The translations under genes were made by a program, and so were the position numbers. From NCBI RefSeq assembly GCF_000003605.2, contig NW_003123903.1, positions 307,547 to 341,752 on the forward strand: 34,206 nt of DNA, given 5' to 3'. The notes beneath the pieces were generated by a model. That model had not been told where the DNA came from, did no database searches, and saw only the letters and a program-made list of their open reading frames with translations. Shown here one piece after another: positions 1 to 11,495 of the stretch. Position 1 is the stretch's first letter. Each line of letters opens with the position of its first letter. Source of the stretch: Saccoglossus kowalevskii (Eukaryota > Hemichordata > Enteropneusta > Harrimaniidae).

Positions 1-425
1 GGCAATGTGTATAAGCCAAATGTAGTCAACTTATTGTATTAGTGCGTGTAGCCTGTGTTATTGGACAATAGTGTACAGCTACGGGTTGAACATATCCTTT
101 AAAAAATACCTAAGATTTATCATCACGAGTTGTATAGGTCGAACAGCTTTTTGCAGCCAACAATTTACCCCACAGTGTTACTTCAGCACTGAAACTATGC
201 GATGAATCATAAATTGCAAACATATTTTTTTTTACACGTTTTTTTTGATGTCTCAGAAAATTTACTATATTTTTAGTGGGTTCATAAAAGGAGTTGTAGT
301 CATTGAAGTCTATTGAGACCGCTGCTAAAATGCCACTGTATGCATAATATTTGACCGCCCTCTAAAACAGATTTACAGTGAACCAAATAAATTGACATAC
401 TGTAAAAAAATTGGTTAGTGCATTT
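1..425. other. Unassigned AT-rich sequence upstream of the first LINE remnant
   Basis: I see no convincing coding frame, RNA gene or repeat here. The right part may hold more of the decayed LINE that becomes recognisable at about 426, but I could not read RT motifs in it. Confidence 0.4.
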
Positions 426-1360
426 AATTTGTTTGATGCAATCATTGTGCCAACTATTTCTTATGGTAGCGATATGGGGTACGTAAATTCGGAAATCGAG
501 AGGGTACAGATAAAATTTTGCAGATATCTACCCGGTACTTAGCATTAATAGTTGTACAAACAATGTAGCGATGTTAGACGAATGTGGAAGGCTGCCATTG
601 TGCTGTGGTTATTTCAAGCGTTGTATCTCATATTGGTTAAAATTACTGAAACCCCAAAACATGTTATACCATGCTTAAACGATTAGACAAGACCGGCAGA
701 CTTGCTTGGGAAACCCACATAAAAATCTCCTGTTCAAATATGGTTTCGGCATTGTCTGGTTTGAAAAACAAATTGGAGATGCTGCAAATTTCTTAGAGAT
801 ATTTACTCAAAGAATAAAATAATAGTGGCATGTCTCCATTACACAATCGTCCATGTACTTTTGAAAAAATCAAAGTAATATTATAACCTGGGAGATTTAT
901 TGGCAAGCAATTATAGACTAAAATATATACTGACGAGTTCATGCTGTTTTGGCCATAAACATAATGTTGAATTAGGCAGACACACAAAAATACAGTTAGG
1001 TCAATAATTTTTTAGTTTTTGCACTGATACGTTCGAATTTAGCATGGTAGCAAAGGAAATTCACTTTGTTTTTATATGTCCATTTGATAATGATCTAAGG
1101 GCTGATCTTTTGTCAATAACCCTATGCAATTATGCAAATACTGACAGTCTGGGCTTACTTCGTCGCTACACAAATTGCCACACCATATATCAAATAGCTC
1201 TATATCTTTTAAAAGTTTTCAAGCGACGAGATGAATATGAATTCAGCTTAACTTAGTACCATATGTTTACATGGATGTTGTATTGTGTTTAAAACGTGCT
1301 ATGCACTTTTCTACCCATTACATTTTGTACGATAGGCTGAGGCCCTGTACAGAAATAAAA
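426..1360 (+). mobile_element. Decayed LINE remnant, C-terminal part of ORF2 plus 3' end
   Basis: Three stretches in different frames read like the region after the RT domain of a LINE ORF2. About 426-539 gives FDAIIVPTISYGSDMGYV followed by IERVQIKFCRYLPG. About 560-822 gives NNVAMLDECGRLPL, then LLFKYGFGIVWFEKQIGDAA, with one internal stop. 1044-1256 gives EIHFVFICPFDNDLRADLL, which matches the usual late motif of the type DE-hHF-hhCP-Y-LR. Between them, about 935-1010, KHNVELGRHTKI fits the usual basic segment before the Cys/His motif. The 3' end has a small hairpin (GTAC at 1327 and 1347 enclosing GGC and GGCC) followed by AATAAA at 1354-1359. The same layout is present in the LINE at 9368-10200. 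Several stops and frameshifts show that it is dead. The minus-strand ORF at 793-987 is an overlap with no support. Confidence 0.8.
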
Positions 1361-3490
1361 TTACCCAATACAAAATTGACTAATACTAAAATTAATAATT
1401 GTAGACAGATTTTGACATGAAATCGTGTCACTTTTATGTGCGCTAACATCTGCGAAGAGCTAAAAAACTCGTAAGTAGCCTTCTACCTTAAAATACTTAG
1501 ACAATAATGCTAAGATAAGTACAGTCTTGTCTTTTTTGTGTACAACAGTTTGCCGTAGTGGATCAATGGTGTGGATGTGTTTGTCTGTAGATGGGGAATG
1601 GCTCAGGACCCCTTCTCTAAAATGGTAAAATAGTTCAAAGATGTTATGTGAAATATCTTACGAACGTAACACAAAATAAACCAATTGAATTTAAAACCGA
1701 TAATATAAAAATCTCTGTAACAGAGCTCAAAAACACTTTTTGAATAATATAAAATTCACACATTTCACATCAACTATTTGTTGTTTTCGAACCCCCTATT
1801 CAAAAGTGCTGGCTACGGGCCTGAAGATAGAATCGGGTATGTCCGGGTAACGAATCAAGGAGTTAACGTGGTCACACGCAATGTATGCAACGCACTCTGT
1901 TTACATGAAATTTGAAAGCGCGACAACGACCATTTAGTCACAGGGAGTAAACAAATTATTATCAAGAAATATCACAAAATATAGTCTATTATCTACCCTC
2001 CGGTATAATAGACTGTACTCTTTCCCAATAACTATTGTCGCCTGTTTACAGAAGAGAATATTCGGCTTATCAAAGACATTTATCATTGTTAATGGTTATT
2101 TGGTAAACATCAGAGTACTCTGGCAAGGCCGTGTACATATCCGTACACTGATGTACGTGGTCTTCAGACTAATCTGCGGGCTTACTAAATCTCTGTAAAT
2201 GAGTCACATATTATGTTTTTTTTTCTATGGTTAAATAATAAATTTCCGTATGACTTTCAATGAAGATAAACGGGCTAGAATTTCGATTAACGTGCTTGTT
2301 GTACCGGAAATTTGAAACCGGATCAGTAGCGAGCAAAGCTTATACACTTACGTCACCTTCGCCCATTTGTCGGCAGGTAAACGACGGATTTCATGAATGT
2401 CATCCAGTCTATACTGTAATTGATCCGCTCATCTTATCTTTATTCCGGTAATCCCCAGTCTCCGCGTCCACTTATGAGTTTGTTTCCCAGTAGACAGGAA
2501 AACACATACAACAAAACACGAAAAACTTGGGTTCAATTTTAGGAAAATTAGATAACATTACACGTTATACCATGTATGTTTCAGTTCACAGACCTACTAA
2601 CACTCATGAAAATGTATCAATATATCAAACACACAATTATCTTCTGCATGTGGCATGCAAATCACCTGTTCAATATGCACGAACACTATACAAGAACACT
2701 AATTAAACAAAAGGTAAAAAACGCAGTTTTATAACTGGTTAACTCAGTTGTTCAACTGTCATACATGAAGTAGCACAGAGATTGTACTACTCACAGTTCG
2801 TATTTTTAGACTGGCCATTGTGCGTGTGACAAAGTTGCCATACCAAAGTCAGTAAAGCATAATAATAGTAGACACTTCCATGTTCTTTACACAATTGATA
2901 TACATGATTCAAAAATATCCTCCGCACGCCACTAGCCCGAAATCCTTTACAATGTCGCTGTCTTAAAAATACATTGCACCAATATATGTGCACACTGGTA
3001 CATTCACCATACGTACTCTGTACATAAACACTAACGTTCGTATAGACAATCTAGAACACAGTTCTCCAAAAACAGTATATGTAATATAATTTGTATTAAG
3101 CGAAATATTACTTTAGTTATTTTAACTAGTTTTTGCTGAATATCATAATATCTATACATTTTTATTTGCAGGTATAAAAAGATATTTACATTTCTGTTAT
3201 TACATGACTAAAAGGATGAAATGGGTTTACAAGGAAGAAAAGATATCATTAACGAATAAATATAACGAGTAAGTACTGTTCAGGTTGATTGTAACGACAT
3301 TATTTTTGTATTAATCGACTGATTATAATTATAAATAAAATAAAAATGTTATTGTAAGATTATGATTACAATGTTCATTAGGGTGTTACTTCAAATAAGC
3401 CGGATAAATGAGTTTATCTTCTACTATGGATGTCAACGCAATGTTGTTATAATATCATATAATATTGTCCTAATATCAAACGCGTTCGAA
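1361..3490. other. Unassigned non-coding sequence
   Basis: Only short ORFs occur here (for example 2260-2451 plus and 2787-2993 minus) and neither resembles a family I know. I see no tandem repeat or RNA gene. It is probably intergenic or intronic DNA. Confidence 0.4.
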
Positions 3491-3608
3491 TGTATTTATG
3501 TATGTGTAGCTAGTCTCGTTGCTTATAGACCTCAAGTATGAAAACATGTATGATCAATTTGTCAAATACTTCAATCAGTCAGTCATTGCTTGCTTTTGCT
3601 AAATACAA
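3491..3608 (+). repeat. Dispersed repeat, copy A (118 bp, long form)
   Basis: This segment matches 5608-5699 in the same orientation. Shared blocks include tgtatttatgtatgtgt, gttgcttatagacct, aagtatgaaaacatgtatga and gctaaatacaa. Copy A carries 26 extra bases between caaatactt and gctaaatacaa, containing a short cagtcagtcattgcttgctt run. There is no coding content and no clear terminal inverted repeat. It could be a SINE or MITE fragment or a local duplication. Confidence 0.75.
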
Positions 3609-5607
3609 CCACACGTAACACATCCGCCAGTGTTATTTCTACACAGTTCATCGAAAGGAAAAGACATCTTTGTAATTGATTTATCAATATAAAGTTTGTA
3701 CTTTATTCTGTGACTTAACTACCCAATGATCGTCGATTGTATTGCACTGTATGATGGGCAAAGACCATTTACTCACAGTAATGCAAAACCTACTCTATGC
3801 GCAGTATACTGTTTTCTGATGACAGTGCCTTTAAAATCCGTTGGGCGTAAATGTTACAAGGCACAGAAATTCTTTATTGTCGGTAATGAGCAGACCAAAT
3901 CTACGATGCACGTTTCCGTTTACTGACGCACAAATCTGATTTCCATTCAACGAGTACTGGCCAGCTTAGAGTTGAATAGCTTCTATAAAACGAACCATTT
4001 ATGTGCTGTTTCTGGGGTTAATATAGTGTCTCGCTTGTTTTTTGTGAAGCAAATAATGAATCATGATGGCTATTTAACGAATGGTCTCACGGGAAATAGT
4101 TAGGTTTACGAACGCGTAGAAAGTGACACGCCATACTAATCGAATCAGCATCAAGTAAAATCTTTCTTCAATTTTACAATGGTAATTCGTTTTATTTAAT
4201 GATCCGTTCTGCTTTGTACAGTGTATATGTAACATGTTCATCTATTTTGAATTCGATAATGACCAAATATGGTTTGATGGGAATCATTATATATTGGCAA
4301 TTCACGTGATTCCGCACGTCTCCAATACGGTTACTATAGTCAGTACTTAAACGTATTGCATGGCGGCATCCCCACCACTGATAAATTCTTACTTGGGCAG
4401 CAAGAAATTCAAACATACTGCTTTTAGTGTCGGGTTATTATGGGGGAGTGTATCCTAATATCCAATGCCTATTTCCTAAAAATACCTAATGTTTTGAAAG
4501 ATCGTTTAATGAATGTTATCATTATAACGCTAATTGTTTTGAAAAAATATCTTTATTACTGTGACGGAGTGGCCCAATCTCATAGTGGAGTGCAGCAATT
4601 CGAACTAAGTAAATAATTGTATTTTTCTCAGTTATAAACTCACTGTTCACATATGGCGATTGTTGTTAGTGTGTTGTGATATCGCCGTCAAGCAAGAACA
4701 AATATTATCTGTAAAAATATTTGCTTTCGTAGGTGAATTCTTACGATTTATAATAAACTGCACCCTCGAATTGACAGCACAATTGAAAGAAAACGTTTCG
4801 AACCTCAGTAGTTCAAAGGCATTATGATAAATGTTGTTTTTGATCTATTTCATAATCTATCACATCGATCTATCGCACCGCGTTGTGTTGGGTATTTTAG
4901 AGAGGTTATGCAACCATAACGTGTATCACGCTTCTAAAATACTATCTTTTAAATGAGACGCACGATTCGCGGAAACGTTTGCGCTTTGAATGTGGATCCG
5001 CTTGACCGTGTTACTTAGCAACGCCAACTACGAGTGTAATTGCATTTATTCGACAAATTGAATATAAGCCTGAAGTACTAGTATTCATGCCAATTCAATG
5101 AGTTGTCGGTCATGTGACAACACAGTTCCAAACTAGTATACTTTTAACGGTTTTTGGCACTTTCCTCCCCAACTCTAAATCCTCTTCAAAAACTGAGATT
5201 CAGGCCGATGTGCAGCGATGTGGTGGCTTTATATCAAAAATGGACGAAACATCCTTCTGCATCCGATTTGAATCACAATGGTGTAAAGAAATAACATGAC
5301 TATCGTTAGTTCAACAAACTTGCGTACTACATAGTTTTTTTATATAGAAATATCAGTTATGCCTGTCGTATGTGATAACCAATACTTCATTATGAATGCT
5401 ATGTCAGCGCAGACTGTGTTTAACATCGCATTGTATTCTACAATAGGATTATTCTGCCATCTGCCTATTGTTCTAAAAAACAACAAGCTGCGAATAGCAT
5501 ATTCAGTGCCTGAAGTATTCGTGTACTGAATCTAAGATCTAGCAAATGTCAATAATACATGTGTTGTTCAAGCTTCGAGATTATATGGTCGTTCCCTAGG
5601 GTATCCA
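3609..5607. other. Unassigned non-coding sequence
   Basis: Short ORFs at 3726-3926 (plus), 4192-4416 (minus) and 5114-5299 (plus) have no recognisable motif. I see no repeats beyond the dispersed pair that flanks the stretch. Confidence 0.4.
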
Positions 5608-5699
5608 TGTATTTATGTATGTGTTGCTAGTCTTGTTGCTTATAGACCTTAAGTATGAAAACATGTATGATCAATTCGTCAAATACTTGCTAAATACAA
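5608..5699 (+). repeat. Dispersed repeat, copy B (92 bp, short form)
   Basis: Second copy of the repeat at 3491-3608, about 2.1 kb away and in the same orientation. It differs by a handful of substitutions and lacks the 26-bp internal segment of copy A. The deleted segment lies between two short tt/gct junctions, so either a deletion in B or an insertion in A is possible. Confidence 0.75.
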
Positions 5700-7152
5700 A
5701 CAGCGTATCAGAATTCATGTTTGTGTATATTCATGGCGGGAACATCCACAATATTATATGTGCCTTTTAGAGTTGTAGGGAAATTTGGTAATTTTGAAAA
5801 TTTCATGTACGCGTTTCGGGAATAAGTGACCACCAAGCTCATCGTGTACTTCAGACAAAATTTATTTCAATCAAACTTGATTTTGATCAAAATTTTGCAA
5901 TTCTTATTAAAATATGAATACTTTCTGGAAAATTGATCATGATGAAAGGGTTGGTTTATGTGGTCACGCCGATTAATGTTTTATTCCTTGATTTGCCTAA
6001 TACACAATATTTTGTCATCTTGCCATACATTCGTGATCACGTTAGTTTGGTTGTTTGGGAAGATTCTTTATTCAAACAAAGCTTCTCCATTTCCGCTCAA
6101 TACATCTCTATTTCTACCAACTTTTATCGTAATATATAATCATCGGCTTAGTTGCCATAATGGTTACTACGGCAACATTAAAACAAATTAGGAAAGCTCA
6201 GGTGCAGTACAACCAATTGGTTTTCGGCTGTATTTCATCGTGGTAATCTTTTGTTTGTCCACATTCTCATTTTATGAAATAAATACATTGTATCGGTTTG
6301 GATTTGATTGGCAGTGCGGAATATAAGCAATCTAGGGAGAAAGCCTAAAGACGATTGGTTGCCGCACTCATATTCACATATGTAACGCTCTTTCAGAAAC
6401 CACAGCTGTAGTTGGAAATAATAAACCACGGTAGAAAATACAATACCGGGAATACGGGACTCGTGTGTAATTGTCACTCACTATAAAGGCAAGGAGAAAT
6501 TAAACCGAAATTCAAATCGGATCTAATCATTTTCATTTCCGCTGACTGACAATGGTGTCATTAAGGATAGGTCCTGTCTGTGTACGAGCTCTAGTGTTCC
6601 AGGTTCAAACATTAAATTATTAAATTTTTTTTTTAATAATGACGTTCTCCTTGAAGACGATTCGCACGTTCACTAATGAACGTTCATTATTGCATGTTAT
6701 CCTAACCAATCAGCTCACTGAACCACCATCAAGGCTACTGCTCAGACGCATTAAACGTTCCCGTAGAATTGCGGTTATTCATTTGGAGCTAATAGCGACA
6801 ACAAGGTTGATTTTCGGAAACAACAACAGCCATTTCAGAATTCCCATTTCATTGCATGGACATTAACTGCTTAATGGCGGGGAGATAATGACCAATTTTA
6901 AATAGATCCAGGCATTTAAAGAAAAAAAAACACTTCCGCATGTACGATTCCAATACAAATTTGATGTATGTAAGTGGATCTACGCGCATGGAATTACGAA
7001 TAAGGTAGCTACAATTGAGCAAAAAATGAAAAAATCACTGAATCAATAAATAAGAAGTCATATTGATAACAAGTGATAGTTTATCGTAGAAGCGAATCAT
7101 GGATAGATTGCAGTATCGAACGTTTAAAACGCTGAGAAAAATGAGCAATTAA
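5700..7152. other. Unassigned non-coding sequence
   Basis: ORFs at 5933-6139, 5958-6191 and 6639-6866 (plus) and 6235-6477 (minus) are short, overlap one another in part, and show no domain. I see no gene or repeat I can support. Confidence 0.4.
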
Positions 7153-7311
7153 GTCAAAATAATACAAAAGAACACCTGGCGGAGAACCATTGAGCAAGAA
7201 CTCAGGGAAATGGGTTTAACATGGGGAGAGGCAGAAACCAAGGCTAAAAACCGTGTTGAGTGGAGGGATCTTGTGTTAACCTTATGTTTCGGTGGGAGCA
7301 ACAAGAGTTAA
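7153..7311 (+). mobile_element. LINE ORF2 C-terminal tail, second LINE type
   Basis: The frame open from 7153 to the TAA at 7309-7311 reads TWRRTIEQELREMGLTWGEA, then ETKAKNRVEWRDLVLTLCFG. The pattern TWRRT-E-E-----G-(T/S)W-EA---A-NR--WR--V--LC is the usual C-terminal tail of one group of animal LINE polyproteins, known to me from many genome ORFs. It differs from the Cys/His-type tail at 9412-10059, so it represents another lineage. The preceding in-frame stop at 7150-7152 and the lack of an RT domain upstream show a 5'-truncated, dead copy. The clade is not assigned. Confidence 0.8.
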
Positions 7312-8208
7312 GAAGAAGAATACAATATTCATAAACATATGGTGGTGTCTGGAAATCATGGTAGTGGAAAATTAAGTTTACAATAAAAAACATACTGCTT
7401 CGCCCAAACACGAAGAGTGCACGATAACTGGTGAAAATGAAATGAAATGAAATTCACATTTCGCTGAGGTTGGAGGCTGCGGAAAATGTCAGAGAGAACC
7501 GTACTTGGGCGAATGAATCACTGTCTGAAGCTGTAGATTGTTGTATACTGGGCTTTATGATCACAGAACCTTGCTGTTATACGTAACAGCCCATGCATCG
7601 TTTGTTTATTTCGTGATCGTTTGATTGCAAAAGGATGTGACGTCACAGTTATGGCGTTTTCCCAATATATATAAACTATTTAAGAGCATGTGTATTTACT
7701 TGTCTTGGGAAAACACGTTTCAAGTAATTTTCAAAATTTAAGTTATATATTTTACATTAGCTCTGTTTAACTGAGTTTTTTTTTCCAATATCATTTAGTA
7801 TATTCTTATTTACCTTGAAAATATGTCAAGTTGTTTTTCGCAGTTGTCGCCTCAAAATAGACATACATCCACACAATACTTACAATTTATTGTTTTCAAA
7901 GGTCTAGCAAACTAGACTGAGAAATAACCGTGCCCAGCTGTTAATCTCTATGTGACTTTGTTCTCTAGCAATTATTGTTCAATAACGTGACTTCAGAATT
8001 CATGGATACATATAAATTAATTAATAAACTACCATTTTAACCACGTGAAATTATACCTAGCGTCATGAGAGTTTAGTGTAAACAAACGTTCAACATTCAG
8101 CTATCCACTGTTTACTGAGTAAATCTAATGGGGATACTTTATCTTATCACTAATGTAATTAAAGATTCTATTTATTGGTGTTGTGTAGCCGATTTGTTTG
8201 AGTTACGG
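7312..8208. other. Unassigned sequence with a promoter-like CRE and TATA pair
   Basis: There is no coding frame. A perfect cAMP-response-element octamer TGACGTCA lies at 7638-7645, and a TATA-like TATATATAA lies at 7666-7674 on the plus strand. The spacing would suit a core promoter, but no downstream exon can be seen, and in AT-rich DNA the TATA match carries little weight. Confidence 0.3.
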
Positions 8209-8220
8209 ACATCGAGTTAC

Positions 8221-8632
8221 GAAAACATAGAGTTACAAAAATGACCGCGCCCGTATTTCAGAAACCACGCCTACATTTGCGAAACCACACCCAACTTGTA
8301 ACTTAATGTCCAATTAACAATTAACAGAACTTCGAGTTGCGAGCAACATATATAGTTTATGTTGTCTGTAACTCGAACTTCGGTTAACTGTTAATTAAAT
8401 TTCGAGTTACAAAATTTGAAAGGTAAACAAAACAAAAAATATATGTTGCCCGTAACTCGAAGTTTGGTTAACTATTTAAAGTTCGAGTTACTGAATATAA
8501 ACGTTCAACAAAAAACAAACTTCATGTTACCCGTAACTTGAAGTTCTGTTAAGTGTTAATTGAACATCGGGTTACAATTCGGGCGTGGTTCCACAATAGT
8601 GGGCATGGTCATTTCTATAACTCGGTGTTTTC
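8221..8632. mobile_element. Foldback or MITE-like element with long inverted arms
   Basis: The left arm (8221 to about 8355) and the reverse complement of the right arm (about 8521-8632) align along most of their length. Both start gaaaaca-(c)-agtta, continue to aaatgacc-gccc, then gaaccac-ccc, and then caattaac and aacagaactt. The left arm has an extra 20-base unit beginning gaaaccac. Between the arms lie tandem units of about 80 bp, each with gtaactcgaa near one end and ttcgagttac near the other (cores near 8369-8411, 8449-8491 and 8533-8574), so each unit is itself nearly palindromic. There is no ORF and I see no clear target-site duplication. The layout fits a non-autonomous foldback DNA element. 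Single-strand folding would give a long imperfect hairpin. Confidence 0.7.
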
Positions 8633-8639
8633 TTTAGGA

Positions 8640-9367
8640 GCCTATTAACACCGGCCAATTGCATTATGGGTTAAACAGCAAGTTATATGTATGTAATTTG
8701 ATATTTGTGATAAATCAGGATTATGTAGGTTAACTGTGGTTAAACCATAGACCTTTCTATGGTTAAACATTTGTTTATTTGCCAACCATGTATTCTTTCT
8801 GCCTTTAAATCAAAATAGATTAATCACACAGTACAATCGCGTTGGCCAATAACTGTAAATAAAACGAAAATCTAACGATTATTTGAACAGATGCTTGAAC
8901 GATGTCCATCAGAGCGTTAACAGTTTCTGAATCACCCGTTCACGAGTAGAATTTATTCTCTAGCCCTAATTGGGTTTTGGGTGGGATTTGGACTTGCACT
9001 GTGACATGATATTTTATTTTATTGAGAAAACACCAACAAACAAACAAGAAACTTTATGTGTAGTGGAGGAGGGGGGGGGGGTAATTTAAGCTGTATGTTC
9101 TGGTCTCTTAGTACGACCAGGGTTTCACAGAGCACGTTCCAGACTGTTCCCGTACCGACCCAATATGCGAAACGATTCAGCCCATACTCATTACCTTGTT
9201 AGTATGTAATTCGTTGTCAGATGTCTTTTTTTCTACTAGTCTAGCAATATTCCAAATACGGACACCGTCTAAACTTTCTGACAAGTCAGTCACAAAGCCT
9301 TTAATATCGCCTCAGTTGTCTGTTCTTGTAAACCATGGGTACGACTGCCAACACTATCAATGATATA
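8640..9367. other. Unassigned sequence with a G11 tract
   Basis: There is no convincing coding frame. A run of eleven G occurs at 9071-9081. The right end may hold more of the LINE that starts to be readable near 9368. Confidence 0.35.
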
Positions 9368-10200
9368 CTCGGTTCTAAACTCTTGCTAGTATGCTACTGT
9401 GACTAGCAAAAATGTGCCATAGTGCTGTGTCTGTCAATTATATTCCGACATCGTATAAATTTCAACTTAATATGGCAGGAGCAGGTACTATCTGCTGGGC
9501 TTTGACAGTTAAAAATCTTCTCTATAAATATGGTTTTGGACATATTTGGATTGACCAATATGTAAGTAATTCTATTGCATTCCTGGAACTATTTAGACAG
9601 AGGTGCTTTGATATTTCCAGACAAGATTGGAGCTCTGAAATTAATAGAAGTCTCAAACTAGTAACTTATTGTAAGGTGAAACAATAATTAACATGTGAGA
9701 AATATCTTACAAATATTGGTCAGTCTTATGCAATATACAGAAATGCTTTATGTAGATTAAGGATCTCGTCTCATGTACTACAAATTGAAAAGGGTAGGGC
9801 CAGTGGTACTCCACGTAACCAGAGGTTGTGTCCTTTTAGCTGTAGTGTAATTGAGGACGAATACCACTTTACATTAGTTTGTCCCAAATATAACTCCCTA
9901 AGGTTGAAGTTTATTGCACAGTATTACTACTCCCCACCTACAGAGATAAAGTTTATTTCATTATTTCAGAATCAAACCCCATATATACAATTAAACCTTG
10001 GTAAATTTATATTTTATAGTTTTCAAGTACGTCAACTTATGCTTGGAGAGAACACTTAATTATGCAAATGTTATGTATTATGATTTTATATTTGTTTTTC
10101 TTTACTTGTTTCTGCGACCATTCCAATCTAATTTATTATGTATTTATTTGTATCTGTACATAAGGCCAATGGCCACAGTACGAAATAAAGATATATATTA
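9368..10200 (+). mobile_element. LINE ORF2 C-terminus and 3' end, relatively well preserved
   Basis: One frame runs from 9412 to a TGA-free end at 10059, broken only by a single TAA at 9685-9687. Before the stop it reads VKNLLYKYGFGHIWIDQYV and RCFDISRQDWSSEINRSLKL. After it come CRLRISSHVLQIEKGRA, RNQRLCPFSCSVIEDEYHF and TLVCPKYNSLRLKF. The pattern C-P-x(2)-C, then IEDEYHF and CPxY-LR is the Cys/His-type tail of many LINE ORF2 proteins after the RT domain. The 3' UTR ends with a hairpin (GTAC at 10157 and 10178 enclosing GGCC-AAT-GGCC at 10164-10174) and then AATAAA at 10184-10189. The RT and endonuclease domains are missing upstream, as expected for 5' truncation. The segment 9368-9451 recurs at 15001-15084. 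Confidence 0.85.
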
Positions 10201-10449
10201 TGTCGTTTTGCACGCACTATAACGAATAAGTTGTTCTCCTACTTCGGGGTATTTGTATACATTGTGTATGGCAACTATTACTTAATCAACTTTTTTTCCT
10301 GTGACATTTTAATAGCCTATGTTTTCATTTCGTATTTATTCAGAGTGTATTTGTGCATTGCTCTGGTGAAACTCCATCGCCGTTTCCAACATAACTTTAC
10401 CATATACCAAATCACTGTGCTCTAGGTGGAGTAAGGGTTAGACATTTTA

Positions 10450-10680
10450 TGTCAACATTAATTAAAAACAGAGCATGAGAGAGCGTCATAGGGTACTCCG
10501 TAATATTAATGATTACGCGAGACTCTTAGATGAGATGAGAGAATAATATAGGGTGCATCTTACTGCCAATTGATTTTGAGAAAGCGTTTGATTGTTACTA
10601 GTACTTGGCATAGAAAGCGTGTGAAGCAACTTTCACTGCCTTGGTGCGTGCGATTGAATAAAATTTTTATGTGGTGCGCC
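10450..10680 (+). mobile_element. LINE RT core fragment (block with the catalytic Asp)
   Basis: Two adjacent frames join into RNINDYARLLDEMRE (about 10498-10541), then NNIGCILLPIDFEKAFDCY (about 10542-10598). The run IDFEKAFD is the classic RT motif A, whose Asp is catalytic. The following KACEATFTALVRAIE and NFY fit the next conserved block. There is a frameshift or stop between the two parts and more stops after motif A. It lies downstream of the 3' end of the previous LINE, so it is a separate insertion or a rearranged piece. Confidence 0.7.
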
Positions 10681-11183
10681 CTCTATCGGAAATAATTGCA
10701 ATAACTTTTGTTCGAAATAATATTTCACACAGATCTTCTGTTCTCACTTTATTTTCATTTTATTTTGAGAGTCCTGGAGGCTCTCATCTCTTGACCAATC
10801 ATACCTGATGTAGGGGACCTTCACAAGCAAACAAAGCCTTATAACTGGTTTGATTGTTACGCAAATGCTGTTCACAGTAACACAGAATACAGGGAATATC
10901 TATGCGATGCATGGCAGCTTGGCAAACCATCACAGGAAAACCCTATTATATTAAATCACAGTCTTCATAGTCTATAGAGGGACTGTGATTAAATTCTCTC
11001 AGCGAAATAAAGACATTCCCTTCATCTTCATTTATAAATTTCACAATTAAAACTTATATGAGAGGTTTCTATTGGCTGACTATATAACATTGGAATGTTC
11101 TTTTTTTAAATTACGTTATTGCCAACTGTGTTAGTTGATTGATTTGATGGTTAAATTCAACTGCAATCCAAATTTATAAATAA
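10681..11183. other. Unassigned sequence with one perfect-stem hairpin
   Basis: The left stem aatcacagtc (10954-10963) pairs with gactgtgatt (10981-10990) across a 17-base loop. No coding frame is visible. Confidence 0.4.
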
Positions 11184-11198
11184 TGAAAGATAAAGGGA

Positions 11199-11495
11199 AT
11201 GCCTCAGGGAGTGGCAGACTGGCATAAAAAATACAAACTAATAACCCACATGTCAGACTTGAATACTAGTAAATTGTCACACAGACCACTTAATAAGCTT
11301 GATCAGAGATTGTCAGTAAGGCTCAAAAATGTACATGTAGACAAACATGTGTGGCAATTAATTCAGGCTTGTAGTTTTCAAGAAGAAGTTGAAAAAGTAA
11401 CAAGCAGCCTCTCGGCTGAGATAGCTCCGCTGTTAGCACTGTGCATTTCAATTAAAGAACAGAAGATATCATTAGAAAATGAACAATATGCATAG
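11199..11495 (+). CDS. Unrecognised ORF, 98 codons, tail shared with the adjacent tandem repeat
   Basis: The product is hydrophilic and has no motif I recognise. An in-frame stop lies upstream at 11184-11186, and an overlapping ATG at 11184 reads only a short peptide. Residues about 56-67 (ACSFQEEVEKV) come from DNA that recurs nearly exactly at 12824-12860. The last codons (EQKISLENEQ) come from DNA similar to the agatatcattacaaaatgaa segment of the tandem units downstream. The ORF may therefore be part of a repeat family, an old exon that gave rise to the repeat, or chance. I see no splice sites that would clearly define an exon. Whether it is expressed is unknown. Confidence 0.2.
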   Translation: MPQGVADWHKKYKLITHMSDLNTSKLSHRPLNKLDQRLSVRLKNVHVDKHVWQLIQACSFQEEVEKVTSSLSAEIAPLLALCISIKEQKISLENEQYA

